From assembly GCA_023159155.1 (NCBI GenBank), contig JAJNNX010000001.1:3100001-3164000 (forward strand): a DNA stretch of 64,000 bases, read 5' to 3'. The translations under genes and the position numbers were made by a program. Below are positions 49,884 to 61,372 of this stretch, in pieces. The notes beneath the pieces were generated by a model that saw only the letters and a program-made list of their open reading frames with translations, had not been told where the DNA came from and made no database searches. The DNA is from Ustulina deusta (lineage: Eukaryota; Ascomycota; Sordariomycetes; Xylariales; Xylariaceae). Numbering within the stretch: position 1 is the first letter of the stretch; every line of letters begins with the position of its first letter.

Positions 49884-51561
49884 TCAAGGCCCACCACGAC
49901 GTCTTCGGCCTCGATTAGGGCCATCAGGGCGTTGTGCAAGAACGTCGCGCAATGCAGGATCATCTTTATCCTTGTCGACATGATGAACGCGAACATGTCT
50001 TGATGACTGTTAGAAGACTAAACGCAGCCATTTCGATTCGGGGAGAGAAATACCTTTGTAGATTATCGGGCCTGGGATATTTGTGCTCTCGGTCTGGGCA
50101 GAACGGACACACATATCCAGGCGAATCGTGTACGAGGCCATGCCGAATCATTTCATTTTTGCGCTTGAATCCTTTGCCGCCTTCGCTCCGAGGACACCCC
50201 TTTACTGGACAGTAATGCGGTCGAGCAGATGAATGCACGTTGGCATGTGAATTTAACAGGTATTGTGTCTGGAAAGGTTGTGCATTACAGCCTTGAAAGG
50301 TGCATATAAATTGACCGACTTGAGGATTAGTCATACTGTCAATGCTCATCCTATCGGCAATCCGGTCCGTGGGTGGTGTTAGAATCTGGTTTATTGAAGA
50401 CCGTTCTAGTTTGGCCCCACTGCCACTGTAATCTGGTCCTGATGGAGACTGGTGGTTGTTGATGTTTGTGCTTGAGTATGGGTAGGGGCTCAAAGCGGGC
50501 AGCGTGTTAGCCGGCGACGGGATACTGTTACGGTACGCTTCGTTTGGCGAAATGGGTGAAGTATGGTTTCCTGGAATGGTTCCCAAGCGTGATGGCCCCG
50601 TTGGTGGAGAGTGAGAAAAGTGTGGACTAGAACGCATAGCGAGATCCTTCGGTGAGCTATGAAGCTGTTCGAAGAATTGCGATCGTATTGACGGCAATGT
50701 TTCATGATTCGATGAATCGGACCTGGGAGAAGCCATTTGAAGCGGGGCTAGTTCACCATGATTTCCTGGAGGCAGACTCGTCGGCGACCTTACATTATTT
50801 GGATGCATCAAGACTTGGCTGGGCGTATGTTGCCGTGGAGAGTATATCTCTGGTGAACTGTGAACGGGAGGATATGGCGATATTGGCGGCGCGAGCACTG
50901 GCCTTTTCGTATTCGATATAGACATCTCTCTCCCTCTGCCAATAGCCGAACTTTCGATTAGGCTAGCTCTTTGGGGACTCTGCGTTTCGTGATTTGAACT
51001 CTGTAAACCATCTACATCAGTTGTCTTTGAAACCGCTTGAGCTGCCGCAAGGGCATCTGTAGCTAGAGACCTCAAATCAACAGATCCTGGTACTGAAGTG
51101 GACTCTGATGTAAACGATTCAACTACAGGTTTGGGGAAACGCGAGGTTGGTATTGGCGACATGTCGTTGCTCCGGATGCCATCCTCATCCTCCGACTCAT
51201 CAGCTATCGAGTCTTCCAAATCACTACAATCGTCGAACTGGTCAAGTGGTCGACTCCCTGCCTCTTGAGAAATCTCAGGGTGCCTTCCATTATCGAGGTG
51301 CAGTATTAGCACAGCATCGCCCTGAGTGGGCTGAATCTTATGCCGACGATTAGAAGACTTTCCGCCAAGACTAGGTGAAAGACTAACTAGAGGAAGAGAA
51401 ACCGCCGGCGGAGAAGGCGAAGGCTTGAGTTTGAGAACATAAGGCTTCATCAAGGGACTGTTCCGTGGAAATACCTCATCTGGATCATAAAGGTCGCTAG
51501 CTGGAGGGTCGTGAGCAGGTGCCGGACCAGCAGATGAAGTCATACTTTCGGTGACTGGCAT
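49884..51561 (-). CDS. C2H2 zinc-finger protein, putative transcription factor
   Basis: Exons 51561-50054 and 49998-49884 give 540 residues. About 400 residues of Ser/Pro-rich, probably disordered sequence precede three zinc-finger-like units near the C-terminus: CTFQGCNAQPFQTQYLLNSH with a following ANVH, then CPVKGCPRSEGGKGFKRKN with RHGLVH, then CPFCPDREHKYPRPDNLQ. The intron splits the third unit, and splicing restores its histidines as RHVRVHH, followed by VDKDKDDPALRDVLAQRP and a basic end (RGRRRRGGP). This arrangement resembles an uncharacterised group of ascomycete C2H2 proteins; I cannot name the target genes. A very long gene-free region lies upstream, suggesting a long leader or complex promoter. 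Confidence 0.88.
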
Positions 51562-52204
51562 GGACTAGCCGTTACTCACGCATTGGTCGACTTAGCACAT
51601 TGTCAGGACGGGGAATGTTTCTCGAGTAACCAGAAATAGGGCCAGCTACAGGAAGTACGATGGTCCAGTTCGACTTGCCTCCAGCTATTTTCTACACCGC
51701 CGGTGCTGACACGATAGTTCTTTTCCCTTTTTTTTCTTTTTCTTCCCGCTTTTGGAATGTTGTAAAAGGCCGGGAACTGTCTTCGAACGCTCAAACGGTA
51801 GTTCAAACAGAGCACGACAATGCGCATGCACACTTAAAGGCTATATGCGGCGACAGAGCCGCGTAATCGAGATCTTGCGAGGTGTGAGTGTAGCAAAGAG
51901 CCTCGCGCCTCCGTTATATGGGGGAGCCCACCCACAAAAAAAAGCGAGTCGGTCCAGAAGATCCGGGGAGGGCAGATGAAGGCCCACGAAGGTATTGGTA
52001 ACTAAGAGAGGTGCCGTGTCCAGGGACCGGAGAGCTTAAAATAAACGTAGGATGTTTACTGCACTCGAACAAACGAAATTGTAAACCGCCCGGAGGGGTA
52101 AGTGAAGGAACCAGCTGCGGCGCGGTGATGGAGGGCGGGAAAGCAGCAGCAGTAGATAGATAGGTGGCAGTGCCTGGAGAGATACGGACAGAGACAAGGG
52201 ACGT

Positions 52205-52228
52205 GGGGACCAGGGGACCAGGGGACCA
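52205..52228. repeat. 8-bp tandem repeat GGGGACCA x3
   Basis: Three perfect head-to-tail units upstream of the C2H2 zinc-finger gene. Confidence 0.9.
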
Positions 52229-53089
52229 CGATGAGAGAGGTAGGCAAGGGATTAGGTGGTAGAGGTAGCAGCGAGGTATACGTAGAAACCTATCAGGCAA
52301 GGCCAGCAGGCGGAGAGGCAAGAAATCGGCTGCAACGTCTACGCTGTCGACGGGAGACCCATCTCCCAGTGCTGGATCACGAGCTGGGTACCCAGTATAA
52401 GGTAGGTAATAATAATGGGCCGAGGGTGTTACAGTCGCAGTCGTCGACGAGAGCGCTGTGCTGTATATACGTAGTATAGAGACGTAGTATAGATACCCCG
52501 ATTCTCCCTCCCAGCTTCTACCCCGTACCTGGCAAGCCCGGTGGAATACGTGCTGTAATAATGGCAAGACGATGCCGCTGCTGGAGCCGCTGCAGACCAA
52601 CCGCCGCAAGTAGCAAGGTTTAGCGGGCGATAATCAATTAGAGCGGGGGAGAGACGTGGTTTCGCGGAGGCTCTTCTCGCGTCTGCGCTATTTTGGTGGG
52701 ACTGGGAGCCGGACGCAGCAACAAGACGCCCTTGAGCGACTTAGACTGGTGGGGAGGGGACAAGGGTTTGTGAAGGATAGAGGGGCCAAGGAAGAAGCAG
52801 GATGCTGGGGCGGGATCAGACAAATTGCCAGATGCAGTGCAGGCCAGTGCAATCAAGCAGGTAAGAGGCCGGCAGGAGGTCAGGTAGGTACCTACTAAGT
52901 AGGGAGGTAGGGCAGGGCAGCTTAGGTGGTTACAGCAGGCAATCTGTACTACCGGTAGCCTGTGGTGTACGGCAGTACATACCCTACCTACGATCGCAGT
53001 TGTATCGTGGGCCAAAATCCAACTGGTCGTACAGGGTTCCTGTTCGATTTGCTCGGTACCTTGGAAGTACCAACCTGCGGGAAGATAGC

Positions 53090-53111
53090 GCAGGTAGTGC
53101 AGGTAGTGCAG
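53090..53111. repeat. 9-bp tandem repeat GCAGGTAGT x2.4
   Basis: Two full units plus GCAG in the gene-free block. Confidence 0.85.
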
Positions 53112-56100
53112 TCTAGTGGTCAACTGACCTATCGAGGCCGCTATGATCGACAGATGAGCACTGCGCTCGATGGCGTGGTAAGGTAGGGACCCCCAATAAT
53201 GGGTTTCCCGAACAGGTTTTATAAGGCCCTCTGTTTTGCCGTGCCGTTTTGTTTCGCCAAATCCAGGATCAGGGTCGGACAAGTAATTATAGATACTTCA
53301 GACCCACGAGGCATTGTCCGCAGCGAAGATTACGGCGTGGCGTACGTGATAAAAGTAGGTATCGAGGAAGATTACAACACCCCGGTGACTGGGGGAACAG
53401 ATGGGCCGGACAAAAGCAGCTACCAGGCTGAGCCTCTTCTCGGAACGCGCAGAGGTGTTGATCTGCTTCGTGTCGAACAATTATGAGTGATTATCCGCTC
53501 CGAGGGAGCGGGTTCATTAGTCAACGGGGAGACACTGCCGAGTGCCCAGTTTGTTCAAGAGTCAGCAAGCGACATGCGGCTGCGACCGAACCCTGTGGCA
53601 AGCTGCGGATGTATGTCACCAGAAGGGAACCAGCATTACACATGCAGCACCGAATGACTTCGAGAGTGGCTACCCAGGCATGGACCTTAGGTAAATGACT
53701 AGTCTAATCGGCAAGTGGGTGCATCCGTCTTCGGTGCCTTTCGACGTTTGTGTCGAAGAGTGCCTGTTCTTGTTGGTAAAGCTCAGTCACGGGTAAAAAG
53801 GCGAGTACATATGTAAGGTGTAAGGACTTACGTTGGGATAGGTGAAGTGAGGTGCGCAAAAGACGGTGAAACTGGCTTGCTGACTACCTAGCTGTAGGCA
53901 AAGAGCTCCAACGAGGTGTGACCGACACGATGAGACAAGATACCGTGCAGACTAGTTAACCAACCCTTCTCCGCAGCTCAATCAAAGAACCCCCCCAAAA
54001 AACAAAAAAACCCTCGCTAACGCAAGGAAAAGTAGGTAAGAGGTATGCCGTCGTTGAGGGTAGCCAAATGTGGTTACGCGTTGCTGGTAATCGACCGACT
54101 GTCTGTCCAATGGTGAAAACAGTTCCACAGAGCTAAATCAGCCATGCCATGTGGCAGCAATATGAAGTCTCTGGGACGCCTTTGCGTGAGACCGTGGAGA
54201 GTAATGTGGGATTTGACGAAAGGTTCATTCCCTGTGTGTAGGTAGGTCGTCTTCGCCAGGCGGTTTGGGAGACTAGGGGCGGTTCTCTTGCAGCTCTGTA
54301 GGGCTGGTTCCAATAATAAGAGCTGATTAAGGTTGATAGTTTTAAGAAGCAAGTTGTGGACGAGTCTGGACGTATAATCGGATCGCCACCAAGGAGGTTT
54401 CAGTTAGAACAACGGGCCGGTCAGCGAGAGGCATGAGGAGATGCAGCTCCAGAAGACCATTCTAAAGCTGGCTGTCCACACTGGATCAAGAAACACAACT
54501 ACACAAGACCCATCACACAATGGTTACTGGATGCGGCGCGTGAGATGAGATGGTCAATAAAACCGAATGATTTTATGATGAATGAGAATATATTTGAAGA
54601 AGCAATGGCAAAGACTGTCGACAAGGCAGTCAAGAAGGCAACGGCGTCTCTGGCAAGGCGAAAAGAAGACGCGAGGGATATATGATTCGCCGCCGAGTGG
54701 CTGCTACGTCGTCTTATGCCGTAGAGTTCTCAGCTGAGCCAACAACTCTCTTGCAGCCAGTCATCTTGGTTTCTTCCCTGGCTCAGTCGGCCGCTTGTGC
54801 AAGATTAAGAGCGGTTGTCTTCCAATTAGGAAAAGGCCTTTAGCACCAGACCTACAGTTTCGCATCGACAATCACTCTTAGCAGTAGGATTGAGGCGTGG
54901 CATGCTCATCAGCCACTTCCAGACCGCGGAGGAACTGTGTTCAATGTATGAATGAATCCTAAAAGTGGTCTAGAGTCACCGTGTTCATCTCTCGTCCATC
55001 ATCTCTTATTTAGAAATTATGAATTTCGCCTGCTCGCTGTTCTTATCTCGTACGGATAGCGTTGAGGTCTGAGATGCATGCAGCACCTTGTCTTTTACGT
55101 GCCGTTAGGCATGTTTGAGCAGGACGTTGAGCTGGGACAGCACTACGTACTGGATGCGAGGTGGCGCTGCATACCGAGCTGTGCTGGCGATAAGGAAGAA
55201 GCTATATAAAATAATACCCAGGTACCCTGACGACTGGCCATCTCCGAAACTTGGCCGTCATCTTTGCTGTTGATGTGGGATACCTCGCACGACTGACCTG
55301 CATGGGGACGTGCAGGTACTCGTCGGGTACCTCCCTAATACAGCCGCATTTTACACACCAGCTGCGGCATCCGCGAACCGCACCCCATTACGAAGGGTGC
55401 GCTGTCCACAGGATATCTCAGTCCACCAGCATCGGGCACTTACTCAGCATTACAGGGCACTAATGCTATTATGCCATCTCTCGTCAAGGCTGAGCTACAC
55501 TCTCGACCAGATTGCAGCAGGTAGCTGAGATTATATGCAGCAGCACGCCATGAGACTACATAACTAACCTAGAATATCCCTGGTTTGGGGGAGGACTGGA
55601 TTTCCCAATGCCTATGCATGTTTAGCATCCAGCTTGGGAAGTGAGGAGCAATGACATGACTACAGTACACACTACATTACCACTAGCATAGTGGAGAAAC
55701 GGAGGCCTCAAAAGCTGTGAGAAGATAGCCGAATGGGGATGTGAGAGGGAAAGGGTTCAATAAGACAGCTCTTTCACACGTGCCCTTTCATCAGCAGACC
55801 TTGCTTGGAGGTGCAATTCCACTTCGACCTTACTAGAGCAGTAAAGGCTCAAACGTCGACATGGATTGCAGATGACGGTCAATATTCATACTATTCGGAA
55901 CACGAGGCCCTGTCAGGATCTCCAATTCATATGCTACCTTTAAGAGGCCATACATAGGCTATGTTTATAAGCAAAAAACCCCAGGTATATTGGAGAGTGA
56001 GGCGTGAGGTGTAATAGGCAAGGTACCTAACGGAGGAAGACACAACTCAACGGCATTGCTGAAAAGAACCCGGGAAAAATAAGAGAAGAGGTTGGCTGTC

Positions 56101-57503
56101 GGGAGGGACAAGGGGGGCACTATGCGTGGGCCGGTTTCTCGCCGGCTCTTGAATTTGATTGCTGATGAGTTCAAAATGGGGAATAGAAAAGAGCGGAAGA
56201 TGCGGCGACAATAGTAGGAGATTGGTGCCTGATTGGTATCGGGGTTAAGTGGCTCTCCACGGCCAATCATAAAATCTCAATGGAGAGTGAAAGGTGGATC
56301 TTCGAAACAGGTGCAGGTCCTGATTGGATGCTATGCAATCAACCACTCCGCCTCACTTGCAGGGTTGGCACGTACCATGCCTCAGCAAAAGGGAAGTGCA
56401 GGCGCAGGGACCATTTTCAGGCCTGGGCCCACGCTTATATGCAGCACTGCTTTTGAAGCTCTTCAGCCGCCTCCAATAGTTGAACGTCATACTTTGCCTA
56501 CGTAGGTAGCATCCTCCCAAACTCAGTCCTCCTCCTCCATGCTCCAAGCCTGCCCAATCTGACAGGAGATGCTCATGCGCATGCTCAATGTCACCCATCC
56601 ATCAATCAACCATCCTACATGTACTAGGATGAAGGTGAAATGAGGTAGCTCCCTAGGTAGGTAAGGTCAGCTCATCTCTATACACTACTGTATATTTCAT
56701 GCACGATAACTCGCTACGCCATCCCATACCTAACCATCATCAGCCATCGGCCGTCGGCCATCAGCGCCAATCCCCCCCGTGCTAGCCCATCCTGTTTTCC
56801 CTCTTTCACATTAGTTTCCTAGCACTCGCCAACTATTTGTTATTTCCAGCAGCCCTTCTTGGGCCGGGAGAGTGCTTGTCAATGCAGCCTACTTCCTCGA
56901 GCATACTCGTTTTTTAAACAATATTCGCATCATTTAATACCTCCCAGCGCCTAGGACTCCCATACAATAGCCATGGATATCAACTCAAAGAACCGGAAAA
57001 ACCATTCTTCTTGAGTTGTTCCGACGGCCGGGGTATGTATGCGTCGACATGGAGGCTGAGGTACATGCTGCAACATGGCGTGGTACTTTGGATACCCCAA
57101 TACCCCTTGTCCCGATCGACCGAGTCAGATCATTGTATACATCATAACGGCTCTGCAAACAGCCAGAGCGCAGTCATGCCACTAGTGTGCTACAGAGAGA
57201 AGCAAGTGTTGTGTTAGTTTTATTGCGACTTCTTAGCATCACGCGTTCGTAGTCTCATTTCAGCCGCTCCCGCTGATGAGGCACCTAGTCGGCTGGGGGC
57301 CGCTGAGCCGCACCTTGTTAGCACTTGACAGTTTCCCAGGCCTCTGAGGTATGTACTTCCGCCTGTACCCAGAATCTGTCAACCCGCTAGGCAGCCAATC
57401 AGACGACGCAGGATCATGCATGGAAGATGAAATTGTAAAACCATTCCAAGTCGTTCACACTTGATCAGGAGAGAGTCTGAAAGGTACCTAGGTACTCACC
57501 TAG

Positions 57504-57514
57504 CCCCCCCCCCC
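57504..57514. repeat. Poly-C tract, 11 bases
   Basis: C11 run directly after the words TACCTAGGTACTCACCTAG. Confidence 0.85.
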
Positions 57515-58873
57515 TCCATTCGATGGTTCTACACTAGGTACTAACACTAGATCACCTACCGGTACCCTGACTTTTATGCATCATCCATTAGGTAAAGTGC
57601 CTAACCCTCTCAGAACAAACCCCGGATCTTCAAGGCTCCGCTCTTCGTTATGGGGTAGGTATTTCGTGGTACGAGCGGTACTGATTGGTACAAGGTACAG
57701 TATATATGCGTATAATGACAACGGTTAGAGCCAAGATGTGTACGTGAATTCTGGACTCGATGATGCCCCTCGCTTCCGAGTCAATGGGGTTGCATAGGTA
57801 TGGTTGCTTTCTCACCGCACCTTGCAGATAATGGTTCTGCCTACACCGTCTTTTCCTTTGTGGGGCTCGACATGAGACTAACAAGTAGACACTTTGCAAG
57901 ACGCGTTTTATGACAGAAATATGAGAGGCTTCCGCATTCTGACGCTTCGGTACACCAGGCCGGCGAGAGATCAGCCTCATGTCATGGACAGTGAACTCTT
58001 AAGCTCCCTGGTGCGTGTTATTCGATGCTTCAGGTTCCGCTAAGTGTCAGGTCTTGACAAGCGAATATCAACGAGCTATCTATTAGGCTCTAAAGTTTCA
58101 TTATTCTGCCCAGTTATCCCCACTCGACACACCAGCCCTGCGCCTGCGCTTAATCCGCGCATCGATACCACGGCTTGGCCGACGATGCTCGGATAACTAA
58201 TCCCGAACCCCCCCCTGCCGCTCTCTGATTCGACTCAGACTCGACAAAATCGACATATCTTATCCATAGCCCACCTTGCAGGCAAGAACGGAACATATTT
58301 CGGAATCTTTAGGATTCACGGCGATCGAAGATCAAACAGCACGACATGTTACTATCTTCACAGCCAATTTCTTGCGAGTATGCGACGACACTTTGGGGTC
58401 TCCACCAAGGCTTATTTTGGCCCTCCCCGCATCCAACTGAATATTGTGTGCGGATGAGCCCCTACTTTTGTCCATAGTGTTGTATTATCGCGACGCTACT
58501 CATGTACTAACTAAGACTGTGTTACGCAAATCGGTTGGCGGAGTAAGAATGTGCATAAAAATATTGAAGGAAAAAAAAATACAAATGCCGACATCGCTTC
58601 ATTGTGACCCATCCTCTACTCACCTGATCTCGAACTCCCGTACGTATCCGTGTAGAACACATATGCATGTCAGGTCACAACTACAACCGTCTGCGTTCTA
58701 AGGCGAGAGCTGCTAGACTAGATAGCCAATGAGGCAAGAGACCAACCGCAGAAGCCTATCGACTGAGTAGGACTCTGGATGTTTAGTCGGGTTACACCCT
58801 GTTAAACAATACGATCTAGACGGAATTGGATTGGAACGGGAATTTGCACTGCAAGTTCTGCTTTCGAGCCAAT

Positions 58874-60370
58874 ATGGAGTTGCCAGATATGATGAATGCG
58901 GTCGTCTTTGATGGGCCATACAAGGTCTCACTGCAGCAAAGGCCGGTGCCCAAGAGTAAGCGAACCTATTCCCTCCCATCTTGCTCGATATCTCTTACAT
59001 CCCCTGTCTTCTGACTTGTCACCCGGTCCCGTGCGGCCTACCCTGCTGGAGTATGTCGTGACTTGGGCCTTGCTGATGTAAAAGCAGTTGAAGACGATGA
59101 GGATATCGTCGTCAAAGTCCTTGCGGCAGGCCTCTGTGGGTCGTAAGTCCCTCGCTTTTTGCATCCCTCAGTCTTAGGTTGACGCTGCCGTTATGGAGAG
59201 ATCATTTGACAATTGTCTAGGGAGCTGCACATGTTCAGAGGTCATGAGCCTGCAGGGACTGGCTTCATTATGGGCCACGAGTTCACCGGTACTGTCGTTG
59301 CGGCCGGAAAGCGTGTCCAGACAGTCAAAATTGGGGATAAGGTCGTTGCACCGTTTACAGTATCTTGGTATGATATCGTCGGCTCAGAAAGCACACGCGC
59401 AACGAGAGGTCGATTCTCTAGACTAATTTTCGCAGTATGAAATGCTTTTACTGCAAGAATGGGTACTCGTCCCGTTGTGTTGACAACCTACTCTTTGGCT
59501 CGGCACGCTTAGACGGAGCACAGGCGGACTATGTACGAGTCCCGTTTGCCGATGGAACTGTAGTAAAAGCGCCTTCGGAGATTGATGACAAGGCGCTGAT
59601 TCTCATGGCTGACATCTTTCCCACTGGCTTTTTCGGGGCTCGCAACGCTTTCAGCGGCCTTGGGATACAAGATCCTGTTGAAGCAACAGCAGTTGTCATT
59701 GGTTGTGGGCCAGTAGGGTTATGCGCGCTGGTCTCAGCACTCGAATACAAGCCAAAATATTTGTTCGCCATCGACAGCGTAGACAGCCGGCTTAGGATCG
59801 CTCAGAGCTTAGGTGCTGAGCCCTTGAATTTCAAGACAGATCCTGAAGGTATGGTCAAACGGATCAAGGAGGTAACTGAAGGTCGCGGTGCCGACATCGT
59901 GATCGAGGTAGTAGGTCTGAAACCAGCGCTGAGAACTGCCTATGACGTGATAAGGCCATTTGGGTTTATCAGTAGTATCGGCGTCCATAATTCTGATGTA
60001 AAAGACGCCTCCACCATAAAACCCGCGCGTTTGCTGACTTGTATATAGATGCCATTTACTGCTACTGATGGATACGAGTACGTCCAACCCCTATCCCGCC
60101 ATGCAGAGGCCAACACTAACCGTAGTGTAGCAAAAACGTCCGGGTCCAGATGGGTAGATGCCCAGTTCGATCAGTCTTTCACGACGCGCTGAAAGTGCTT
60201 GCTAAAAAGCAACACGTGTTTAGGTAGGCAGGCTCCTTTCAATCGATACCACGGGTTTGCTAATGTATCGAAGCTTCATGTTCGAGCATATCATGCCGCT
60301 CTCCGAGGCAGTTTTGGGATACGAAATGTTCGATAAAATGCAAGTGCAAAAGGTGATATTCGAGCCGTGA
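58874..60370 (+). CDS. Zinc-dependent medium-chain alcohol dehydrogenase
   Basis: NAD(P)-dependent oxidoreductase of the zinc MDR family; substrate unknown. Seven exons, 58874-58955, 59088-59142, 59221-59367, 59436-59997, 60049-60077, 60131-60223 and 60274-60370, give 354 residues. Catalytic zinc ligands are seen as Cys44 (GLCGSE) and His65/Glu66 (MGHEF). The structural zinc Cys set is Cys95, 98, 101 and 109 (CMKCFYCKNGYSSRC). The nucleotide fold has VVIGCGPVGLCALVSA. Without splicing the frame stops at about 60046 and looks truncated; with exons 5-7 the C-terminus is complete (KNVRVQMGRCPVRSV, MPLSEAVLGYEMFDK, VQKVIFEP). Exon 5 is only 29 nt. Start alternatives are the ATGs at 58889 and 58892. 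The stop lies 51 bp from the convergent SEN15 stop. Confidence 0.9.
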
Positions 60371-60421
60371 CGTAGCACTTGGCTTCCAAAGCCAACCACG
60401 ACACGAGTTCTCAACGAGAGT

Positions 60422-60856
60422 TCAGTTCTGTCGCGGTTTGACGATTCCATCATGTAGTATATAGTAGACAATAGTAGAATCGCTATGTATCGTCGCTAGA
60501 ACGATCCTCTTGGGGCGCTCGGGCTGAGCCGAGAGTTGCAAGGGCAGTGAATCGAAAACAGCGGCAAATGCCTTGAGAGTCCACTTCTCGGAGATGTGAG
60601 TTGGCAGAACCCATTCAACCTCGGGGGTGTCGAAGATCTTCCCGTCCGGAACAGCACTGGACTTCAGCATGGCAATCTGGTCGTCCGGATGCACGTACAA
60701 CCGGCGTGGTGGCAGACCGGAGACCATTGGTCGCATGAGAGGCTTCGAGTTGGTTGGCGAGTGAGTCAGGACCCTAAGCTCGGTCCAATCATGCTGGTAT
60801 CTGAGATTATCGAGAACAGTGGCGGCGAGCTGCTGCCCATGATGCGCCTCGGCCAT
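60422..60856 (-). CDS. sen15: tRNA-splicing endonuclease subunit Sen15
   Basis: Non-catalytic subunit of the Sen2-Sen34-Sen54-Sen15 endonuclease that removes introns from pre-tRNA. The frame from the ATG at 60856 gives 144 residues. Conserved blocks are LDNLRYQHDWTELRVLTHS, RPMVSGLPPRRLYVHPDDQ, EWVLPTHISEKWTLKAFAAV and the C-terminal RIVLATIHSDSTIVYYILHD followed by GIVKPRQN, the diagnostic family end. The frame is open a further ~12 codons upstream (SLSEPLHLA, resembling homologues) but only to a stop, without another ATG. An upstream exon supplying the true start is therefore possible. The tRNA-Leu gene lies 389 bp upstream. Confidence 0.9.
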   Translation of the reverse strand: MAEAHHGQQLAATVLDNLRYQHDWTELRVLTHSPTNSKPLMRPMVSGLPPRRLYVHPDDQIAMLKSSAVPDGKIFDTPEVEWVLPTHISEKWTLKAFAAVFDSLPLQLSAQPERPKRIVLATIHSDSTIVYYILHDGIVKPRQN

Positions 60857-61245
60857 GGCGAGATGTAGTGGCTCAGACAAGCTTCGCGCTGAATCCTTAC
60901 GCGCCAGGTAAATATTTTATCAGAGCAGAAACCTCGACCTATAGATAATCTTGAGGAGCAGGCGAGAACCTGGAATAATTTGGGATAATCTACTATACCT
61001 ATAGGTACTTAAGGTAAGTAGGTAGGTGATGAGGTGGTGTGGATCGGCAAAAAGTGTCTTTCTGCTGCCCCTCCAGCTCCATGTTAGGGACGGTAGGTAC
61101 CGACCTGCGCTAATGCTCACAGACTCTTATCTCTGATAAACATGTTGGTGTGCCACAGACATCCAGTTTAGAATGCACCAGAATCTTCTTCTCGGGATCT
61201 AATCATCACCAATACGTCCAAGCCGTGCCATGCTTACATTGAAGC
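60857..61245. other. Spacer between SEN15 and the tRNA-Leu gene
   Basis: 389 bp, promoter side of both genes. It contains ACCTATAGGTACTTAAGGTA-type words at about 60995-61025. An upstream SEN15 exon could lie here. Confidence 0.5.
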
Positions 61246-61344
61246 GGCAAGATGGCCGAGTTGGTTATGGCGTGAGGTTAAGGTTACCTTAGCATTAATT
61301 TCCTCATGGAGCAATCCGCGTGGGTTCAAGTCCCACTCTTGTCA
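61246..61344 (+). tRNA. tL(AAG): tRNA-Leu(AAG) with 17-nt intron
   Basis: Decodes CUU, and CUC when A34 is modified to inosine. The acceptor stem GGCAAGA pairs with TCTTGTC (one G-U), with A as discriminator base. The A box TGGCCGAGTTGG (61253-61264) and B box GGTTCAAGTCC (61323-61333) match Pol III consensus. The anticodon stem TGAGG/CCTCA is perfect and the loop TTAAGG-T places AAG at 61280-61282. A 17-nt intron (61284-61300) sits after position 37, the standard site, and its CCTTA can pair with the anticodon as Sen endonuclease substrates do. The long variable arm is as expected for leucine. The mature length is 82 nt before CCA addition. Confidence 0.95.
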
Positions 61345-61366
61345 ATACAATCTCCATTGTGAGCTG

Positions 61367-61372
61367 TTTTTT
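61367..61372 (+). terminator. Pol III T6 terminator
   Basis: Run of six T, 22 bases beyond the last base of the tRNA-Leu gene, the usual RNA polymerase III stop signal. Confidence 0.8.

Larger units (their letters stand above)
51562..58873. other. Gene-free block of 7.3 kb
   Basis: No reading frame, spliced or not, gave me a family match. The first ~2 kb is probably promoter and leader of the C2H2 gene and contains purine-rich repeats (GGGGACCA x3 at 52205-52228; GCAGGTAGT at 53090-53111). The open minus frames at 51914-52609 and 52638-53282 are biased in composition (Pro/Ser/Tyr-rich) and look like leader sequence. TAGGTA/TACCTA words recur (about 52885, 54240, 56645, 57485). A C11 run lies at 57504-57514. 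A promoter for the alcohol dehydrogenase must lie at the right end. Non-coding RNA genes cannot be excluded. Confidence 0.5.

Noticed and set aside
51914..53282. Two long minus-strand open frames (231 and 214 codons) upstream of the zinc-finger gene
   Set aside because: Composition is biased (Pro, Ser, Tyr, Leu from CT-rich sequence), there is no domain and no homologue-like pattern, and the position fits a leader or promoter of the C2H2 gene.
54606..54684. 26-codon Lys/Ala-rich frame (MAKTVDKAVKKATASLARRK...)
   Set aside because: Attractive composition, but too short, no conserved context and no splice evidence; may be an upstream ORF or chance.
59998..60048. Apparent premature stop making the alcohol dehydrogenase a pseudogene
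   Set aside because: GTAAAA...TATATAG here reads as an intron; exons 5-7 restore a complete, family-like C-terminus in frame.
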